Source of the DNA: CAVQEG01 sp963711465
GTDB lineage: Bacteria; Bacteroidota; Ignavibacteria; OLB7
Assembly (NCBI GenBank): GCA_963711465.1
Contig: CAVQEG010000001.1
Location: 1,550,001-1,614,000, forward strand
Reading direction: 5' to 3'
DNA: 64,000 nucleotides
Position numbers and translations under genes: made by a program. Of this stretch, positions 59,137 to 64,000 are shown one piece after another (position 1 is the stretch's first letter; each line of letters begins with the position of its first letter). The notes beneath the pieces were generated by a model. It was not told the DNA's origin. It saw nothing but the letters and a program-made list of their open reading frames with translations, and did not search any database.

Positions 59137-62100
59137 CTACCTGATGATGAGCACCGGCGCGGTCTGTCGGAGCCCGGCAGCGTCCACCACCGCCGTGTAG
59201 GCGCCGGAGGGCAGCGTCGGGTCGAGCGTCAGCTGTGTCGAGCCCGCCTGCGCCGGTCCGTCGTGCAGCACCTGCAGGCGCCGCCCCATCGCATCGTAGA
59301 GCTCCACCCGTGCCGGTCCCGCGTCGCGCAGGTACAGCTCGATCACGCCGGCGTCGCGAACCGGACTCGGGACGACGCGCAGCAGCGCGGCTACCCCATC
59401 GGTATTGATGAACCGCTGGTCGATCGAGCAGTACTCGCTGATGAGCAGGCCGTCGTGGAGCTCGAGATCGTTGTAGGTGCCGGCCAGATCCTTCACCGAC
59501 AGCGTCAGCGGCGTGCGGGCCGGATAGCCGAGCAGCACATCACCGCGCAGCGTGCCGAGCACCGCGCCGGGAGCGATGTCGCCTGCGCCGTTGGTCGTAC
59601 CCACTGTGATCCCCTCGGGCGTCACGGTCACGGCCGGATCGGTCGCCATCGTCGACAGCATCCCACCCGTGGGCGGTTCCTGGCGGAAGCGGAAGACGCG
59701 CTTGTCGTGACCGACGGAGAACCGAATCGTCCGGTCCCCCGCACCGTTGAGCAGCGGTGCAATGTCGTCGGCCGTCAGGTCGAGTCCCTCCCGAGGCGTG
59801 ATGCGAACCGGAATGTCGATCGCCGTACCGACGGCCGCCCGGATCGTGTCGATCGACAGCGTGCCGCAGAGAACGCCGATGCCATGGACGGCCAGCAGCG
59901 TGTCGGGCGCGGTGAACCAGTCACCATCGGATTTGAAGCGTACCTGGGTTCCGAATTCACCCAGCGCCGTCGGCCGGAAGCTCACGTGCATGTCCTGCTG
60001 CTGGTCGACGCCGACCACGACCGGGAAGCCACCGTCGATACTCACGTCGGCCGCACCACTGAACTGCAGACCGTCGATCGTCAGCGGCGCGTTGCCGAGG
60101 TTGCGTACCGTCACGGTCGTATCGGCGACCGATCCGACGCAGACGCGACCGAAGTCGATCGACCGTCGAGGCAGATCTATTACCGGCAGCACACCCCGCC
60201 CCTCCAGCACGATCGGATCGAGCGACTCGCAGATGCCGCCGCTGCGGGTCTTCACCTGCAGCACGGCGCGCCTGGTCTCCAGATCCGCAGGCGTGAAATC
60301 GACCGTCACCGTCAGGTCCTGCCCGGGCTCCAGCCGCATCGGCAGCGTCACACCGGCCGGAAGCGTCGCGGTGAATTCCGACGCGTTCGAGCCCGACACG
60401 CTGATGCTCTGAATGTCCACGCCCGCGGTTCCGCTCGAGCTGATCGCGACCGAATTCGTCCCGCTCCGTTTGATTCGCACGTCTCCGAATGCCACCGACG
60501 GGGCGGCGGAGAGCGCGCGCTCGGCGACGACGGCGTGCACCGCGACGGACTGATCGCCGGCGGCTGCCGACTGGATCTGCAGCGTGCCGTTGTAGTCACC
60601 CGGCGCATTGAAATTCCCCAGCACCGTCACGCTGACGGTGCCGCCCGGCGCGATGACGAACTTCGATGCGGGCTGCGCGGTGAAGCCGGTGCCCGTCATC
60701 GTCACGCCGTCGATGATCACCGGACAGGCGGTGGGATTCATCAGTCGCACCCGTGCGGTGCCGTCCTTGCCGGGACACAGCGTGTCCACCTCGAGGGCCG
60801 TCGCCTCCAGTTCATACGTGGGCACGTCACCGCGACCGCGGACGACGAGCGTGTCGATGAACGGGAGTGCGTCGCCGCTGATGACCAGCAGCGCGGAATC
60901 CTTTCCGGGAATCGTCGGCGTGAAACGGATGGTGATCGCCCCCGTCTCGGTGCGCTGCACCGTCAACGGCAGCTGCGTGGGTGCGGCGGTATCGAAGGCG
61001 CCCGGATTGCCGCCGAGGAACGTCGCCGAAGCGACATGGAGCACGCATCCGCCGACGTTGGCAACGTCCCAGGCACCGATCGCCGTATCGCCCAGGCAGA
61101 CTGCCCCGAGGTCCAGCGTGTCGGTCGTCTTGGCGAAGAAGAATTCCGCATCGTGCCCGATGCCCTGCACCTCGGCGGTGTCGCGCAGCAGACTGTCGAC
61201 GGTTCCCATCGGTGGAACGGTTTCGGAATCCTTTGCCACCACCTCCACCTGAATGTTGTTCGGAACGCCGACGTTGTTCGGCACGTACCGCAGTCGGATC
61301 GGGACGCGGCCGTTCGACGGCACGACGCTGGGAATCGGCGGCACGACCGAGTACAGCGCGACGTCCGGCGGCAACCCGAGCAGGTTGATCTGCTCGATCG
61401 GCAGACAACGCACCCCCTTGAGGTCGACGTTGACGTCGATCGTGTCGGCGACGAACGGACAGAGCGGTTTGAACTTCGCGTCCTCGACGCTGATCGCGCC
61501 GAGCAGTCCTGGCACCGTGACGCAGATGGTATCGTAGGCGACCGTGTCGCCGGGATCGGCCACCAGGCGCACAGGCACCTGATAGGTGGTCGTCTGGAGT
61601 CGGGGCACGGGGAAGAACGACAGCTGTACTACGCCGGTGGTTCCCTCATCCAGCGTCGAGGGAATTACCGGCCGGGCCGAAGCAGGACCGGAGAGGCCGT
61701 CAGGATAATTCGGTACGACGACGCGTGCGTTGGAGAACGCCGGCGTGGTCGTGTTGGTGACGATGTAGAGCGCCTGCACTGAATCGGGTGTGTAGGGATT
61801 GTACCCGGCCATTCCGCAGGGAACCTCATGCACCGTATCGACGCTGAGGCAGCCGCCGGCACCGGCGAGCACCAGTCCGCCGCCGCCACCGCCACCTCCT
61901 CCGCCACCGCCGCCATTGCCACCGGAGAACACCTGCAGCGAGTCGACGATGCCGATTTCGGTCGATGCCTCAACGACGCCCTGACCGGCGCCGATGAGCT
62001 TCTGCAGCCACAGCAGCAGCACCGCACTGTCGGTGTACGGAAGACCGCTGGCAGAGCGTTCGTCCCACAGTGCCGAGGCGAGCCCCCGAATGCCCTGCGA

Positions 62101-62865
62101 CGTGAAGTCGGTCCAGTTGCCGAAGATGAAGATGTCCGGTTCGACCAGATCCGACGCCCGGAGGTTGCCTCGGGCGGTCAGTCGCGGCTGCGTGGGCGTT
62201 CCCTCCAGACCCAGCCAGAATTCCGGCAGGCCCAGCGGGTCGGACTTCTTGAATTCCGTCTCGACGTTGGTAAAGCCGAACGACGTGGCGATCGGCGCGC
62301 GATCGTTGTCGCCAATCTTGGTGTCGATCAGCATCAGCACGCCGATCTGGTGCGGATTCGCCGTGGAGTTGATCACCGTTGCCGACAGGCGGACGAATCC
62401 GCCGCTCGGTCGGAGTACGGGTTCCATGGTGAACACGAACCGGATGGTATCGCGGGTTCCCGGCATGACGCCATAGAGATTGGCGTTGACGCGCGGCCGG
62501 CCGAAGGCGGTGTCGCGGAAGAGATTGACCACCGTCAGCGGATGGTCCGGCGGCGACTGCCGGGTATCGGGATTCTCCTCGTACGGCAGCTGGAAGACGA
62601 TGTCGTCGACCTTGAAATGGACGTGCGAGGTGAAGTTCACCGGACGGTTGCCGGTACCGTCTTCGCGATAGATGATCAGCTTGCTGGAATCGGTATATCG
62701 CGTCGAGAGCGAGAAGTGACCATTTGCCAGCAGGACCGCCGTGAGATCGTACGGCGGGAGCGCGTCGACGATCGACAGCGACTGCTGCGCGCGGAGCGAC
62801 GCCGCGCACATCAATGCGGCGGCGACGATCGGAAGGATTCGGCGAACGTGGGTGGGAATGCTCAT
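59137..62865 (-). CDS. Choice-of-anchor-D repeat protein with T9SS sorting domain
   Basis: 1242-residue exported protein. Signal peptide (MSIPTHVRRILPIVAAALMC, ends LRAQ). The N-terminal ~300 residues resemble an alpha/beta surface domain (LSIVDALPPYDLTAVLLANG). A run of 13 Gly (near residue 320, encoded at about 61880-61918) separates it from choice-of-anchor-D Ig-like repeats (~590-1040; for example LDLGAVCLGDTAIGAWDVANVGGC and IDFGRVCVGSVADTTVTVRNLGNAPL). The C-terminus (VVPSPVRDAGVIELYL to APVLIIR) is a T9SS type A sorting domain. It starts 4 bp after the OmpA-like gene stop, in one operon. Confidence 0.85.
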   Translation of the reverse strand: MSIPTHVRRILPIVAAALMCAASLRAQQSLSIVDALPPYDLTAVLLANGHFSLSTRYTDSSKLIIYREDGTGNRPVNFTSHVHFKVDDIVFQLPYEENPDTRQSPPDHPLTVVNLFRDTAFGRPRVNANLYGVMPGTRDTIRFVFTMEPVLRPSGGFVRLSATVINSTANPHQIGVLMLIDTKIGDNDRAPIATSFGFTNVETEFKKSDPLGLPEFWLGLEGTPTQPRLTARGNLRASDLVEPDIFIFGNWTDFTSQGIRGLASALWDERSASGLPYTDSAVLLLWLQKLIGAGQGVVEASTEIGIVDSLQVFSGGNGGGGGGGGGGGGGLVLAGAGGCLSVDTVHEVPCGMAGYNPYTPDSVQALYIVTNTTTPAFSNARVVVPNYPDGLSGPASARPVIPSTLDEGTTGVVQLSFFPVPRLQTTTYQVPVRLVADPGDTVAYDTICVTVPGLLGAISVEDAKFKPLCPFVADTIDVNVDLKGVRCLPIEQINLLGLPPDVALYSVVPPIPSVVPSNGRVPIRLRYVPNNVGVPNNIQVEVVAKDSETVPPMGTVDSLLRDTAEVQGIGHDAEFFFAKTTDTLDLGAVCLGDTAIGAWDVANVGGCVLHVASATFLGGNPGAFDTAAPTQLPLTVQRTETGAITIRFTPTIPGKDSALLVISGDALPFIDTLVVRGRGDVPTYELEATALEVDTLCPGKDGTARVRLMNPTACPVIIDGVTMTGTGFTAQPASKFVIAPGGTVSVTVLGNFNAPGDYNGTLQIQSAAAGDQSVAVHAVVAERALSAAPSVAFGDVRIKRSGTNSVAISSSGTAGVDIQSISVSGSNASEFTATLPAGVTLPMRLEPGQDLTVTVDFTPADLETRRAVLQVKTRSGGICESLDPIVLEGRGVLPVIDLPRRSIDFGRVCVGSVADTTVTVRNLGNAPLTIDGLQFSGAADVSIDGGFPVVVGVDQQQDMHVSFRPTALGEFGTQVRFKSDGDWFTAPDTLLAVHGIGVLCGTLSIDTIRAAVGTAIDIPVRITPREGLDLTADDIAPLLNGAGDRTIRFSVGHDKRVFRFRQEPPTGGMLSTMATDPAVTVTPEGITVGTTNGAGDIAPGAVLGTLRGDVLLGYPARTPLTLSVKDLAGTYNDLELHDGLLISEYCSIDQRFINTDGVAALLRVVPSPVRDAGVIELYLRDAGPARVELYDAMGRRLQVLHDGPAQAGSTQLTLDPTLPSGAYTAVVDAAGLRQTAPVLIIR

Positions 62866-62869
62866 GGGG

Positions 62870-64000
62870 TCACTCGACCGGTGTGGCGATCTCGACGATC
62901 ACCGTTCGATTGTAAAACCGGCCTTCGGGCAGGTCGTTATCGTAGATCAGCTTCTCTCCGGCTCCCTCGGTGTCGATGCTCTCGGGGATGATCCGCGTGC
63001 GCACCGCCTTGGCCACCGCCTGGGCGCGTTCGGCCGACAGCTCGCGGTTGTGGTCGTCCGGGCCGATCCGATCGGTAAGTCCCGTCACATGCACCGTGCT
63101 CGAGGTGCGCATCCGGCTGCGAACGACGTCGAGCACCGGCCGGTTGACGTCGATGATGTCGGGCGAATCGAAGTCGAAGAAGATCAGCGCGTACCGCTCG
63201 ATGAGCGTATCGCGGACCACTTCACCGTTGAGCCGGTGCGAGGTGATCACTCGGCGAACGGGAATCGACCGTGTCGAGGAGAGCGTGCGACCGCCATCGG
63301 TCTTCACGGCGAATTCAGCGGACATGGTGGCGGACTGATCACCACCGAGCACCTGATCGAGCTTCGAGGCATCGACGGTCCACGGCACCGAACGGTTCGG
63401 TCGGCCATCGCCATCGGAGCTCCAGAGCTGTCCGGTCGGCCCTCCGATCGAACCACTCCAGCCGGTGACGTGCTCGGGGTACTGCACGTGCGGTTCGAGT
63501 GCGAGCGTCCGGGGTTCGATCGAGCGATCGAGGTGCGTGCGGCGGACGGGTGCGAGAATTCGATCGTCGCTGGCGCGAATCTCGACGCGACGGTTCTCCT
63601 GACGTCCGTCGGCGATGTCACGATTCGACGCCCGGGGCGGCAGCCCACCGGAGCGCACGCTGATCCGCTTCGGATCGACGCCCCATGCGTTGACGAGGTA
63701 GTCGCGGACGGCCGCGGCGCGACCGGCGGCGATCGACGCGTCCGATCCGTCGTCGATCGGCTCGCGATAGCCCGAGAGCGACAGCGTCGCCTGGGGGAAT
63801 TCCTGCATGCGGTGCCCGACGATATTCAGCACGTCGTGGTAGACGTCGAGCACCTCACCGTCGAGCCGATCCTCGGAGAACGCGGAGCGTGCCGACGGCG
63901 AAATTCTGTCATACCGTGCCGGCAGCGCCGCGCTCGAGGAATCGAAGAAGACGAATGGCAGCAGCGGCATCACCTCCATCGCTCGATCCTCGGTCACGAG
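62870..64000 (-). CDS. OmpA-family protein, 5' end beyond the window
   Basis: The last 376 residues of a longer outer-membrane or periplasmic protein; the frame is open to the window edge. It begins with PLLPFVFFDSSSAALPARY, which opens an OmpA-like peptidoglycan-binding domain (to ~140, with LSLSGYREP, ARAAAVRDYLVNAWGVDPKRI and RRVEI). A beta region (~145-265) is followed by a second OmpA-like domain (YALIFFDFDSPDI, VHVTGLTDRIGPDDHNRELSAERAQAVAKAV, NRTVIVEIATPVE). Two OmpA domains in this order are typical of Kapaibacteria/Ignavibacteria surface operons. It precedes the choice-of-anchor-D gene by 4 bp. Confidence 0.88.
   Translation of the reverse strand, partial: LVTEDRAMEVMPLLPFVFFDSSSAALPARYDRISPSARSAFSEDRLDGEVLDVYHDVLNIVGHRMQEFPQATLSLSGYREPIDDGSDASIAAGRAAAVRDYLVNAWGVDPKRISVRSGGLPPRASNRDIADGRQENRRVEIRASDDRILAPVRRTHLDRSIEPRTLALEPHVQYPEHVTGWSGSIGGPTGQLWSSDGDGRPNRSVPWTVDASKLDQVLGGDQSATMSAEFAVKTDGGRTLSSTRSIPVRRVITSHRLNGEVVRDTLIERYALIFFDFDSPDIIDVNRPVLDVVRSRMRTSSTVHVTGLTDRIGPDDHNRELSAERAQAVAKAVRTRIIPESIDTEGAGEKLIYDNDLPEGRFYNRTVIVEIATPVE

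Noticed and set aside
1..64000. CRISPR arrays, insertion sequences, prophage or integrative elements
   Set aside because: No regularly spaced repeats, transposase, integrase, phage structural or conjugation genes were found; gene style is uniform across the window.

Overview
This 64-kb window is GC-rich chromosomal DNA (about 60% GC or a little more by eye) from a Gram-negative bacterium of the Fibrobacterota-Chlorobiota-Bacteroidota group; a Kapaibacteria/Ignavibacteria-like lineage is my best guess. The evidence is four secreted proteins with C-terminal type IX secretion (T9SS) sorting domains, an OmpA-family protein with the PLLPFVFFD start typical of that group, a lipoprotein with the Bacteroidota GGPPDTTAPS start, and promoters of the Bacteroidota type (TTG, 19-21 nt, TAnnTTTG or TAnnTTG). 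No insertion sequence, prophage, integrase or CRISPR array was seen.

Layout. 1-4149: a sodium symporter, a GNAT acetyltransferase, an alanine/ornithine-type racemase and an M20 amidohydrolase, one likely amino-acid salvage operon. 4315-8342: an outer-membrane lipoprotein, a T9SS-exported M14 carboxypeptidase and a Big_5 lipoprotein. 8354-12972 (minus): three related secreted proteins, an Xaa-Pro aminopeptidase and a NYN-domain protein joined by 4-nt overlaps. 13060-20221 (minus): a Cus-type copper/silver efflux locus (Cys-rich periplasmic protein, TolC-like channel, adaptor, RND pump, cupredoxin lipoprotein). 20363-24789 (minus): a MacAB-like adaptor, FtsX permease and ATPase.

24989-40986 is a redox/stress island: DUF2892 protein, CBS protein, alcohol dehydrogenase, universal stress protein, PEP synthase, Hsp20, three CRP/FNR-family proteins, DUF4404, a 61-residue conserved-looking protein, two paralogous small outer-membrane proteins, a PAS-PAS histidine kinase with NarL-type regulator, a rhodanese and a CstB-like persulfide dioxygenase-rhodanese. 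41098-46750 holds a GluR0-like glutamate-receptor potassium channel, argJ, argC, tRNA-Ser(CGA) and hemN; then tRNA-Ser(GGA) and an OmpR/EnvZ-type two-component pair (47562-49759). 49860-64000 encodes surface proteins: an IPT-like beta-barrel protein, two tandem ~1200-residue T9SS paralogues, a choice-of-anchor-D T9SS protein and the C-terminal part of an OmpA-like protein.

The main discovery is a local regulon. A 14-bp inverted repeat (consensus ATGAC-N4-GTCAT) occurs upstream of the DUF2892 gene, ppsA-usp-adh, hsp20, a short FNR-like gene, both small outer-membrane genes and hemN. In every case it lies 22 or 23 nt before a TAnnTTG-type -7 element, which places its centre at about -41.5 or -42.5, the geometry of FNR class II activation. 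One copy (25292-25305) faces promoters on both sides, and its second side reads into DNA with no clear gene but strong RNA structure. The three FNR-like proteins share only four cysteines at equivalent positions (CxxC, one in the YC-x-x-[ST]-G strand, one in the C-[HY]-[IV]-P strand), a candidate iron-sulfur ligand set. One of the three has no DNA-binding domain and sits under the regulon's own operator, which suggests negative feedback. Together these look like a compact low-oxygen or redox survival programme: pyruvate/PEP interconversion, protein protection, haem synthesis without oxygen, persulfide handling and envelope remodelling.
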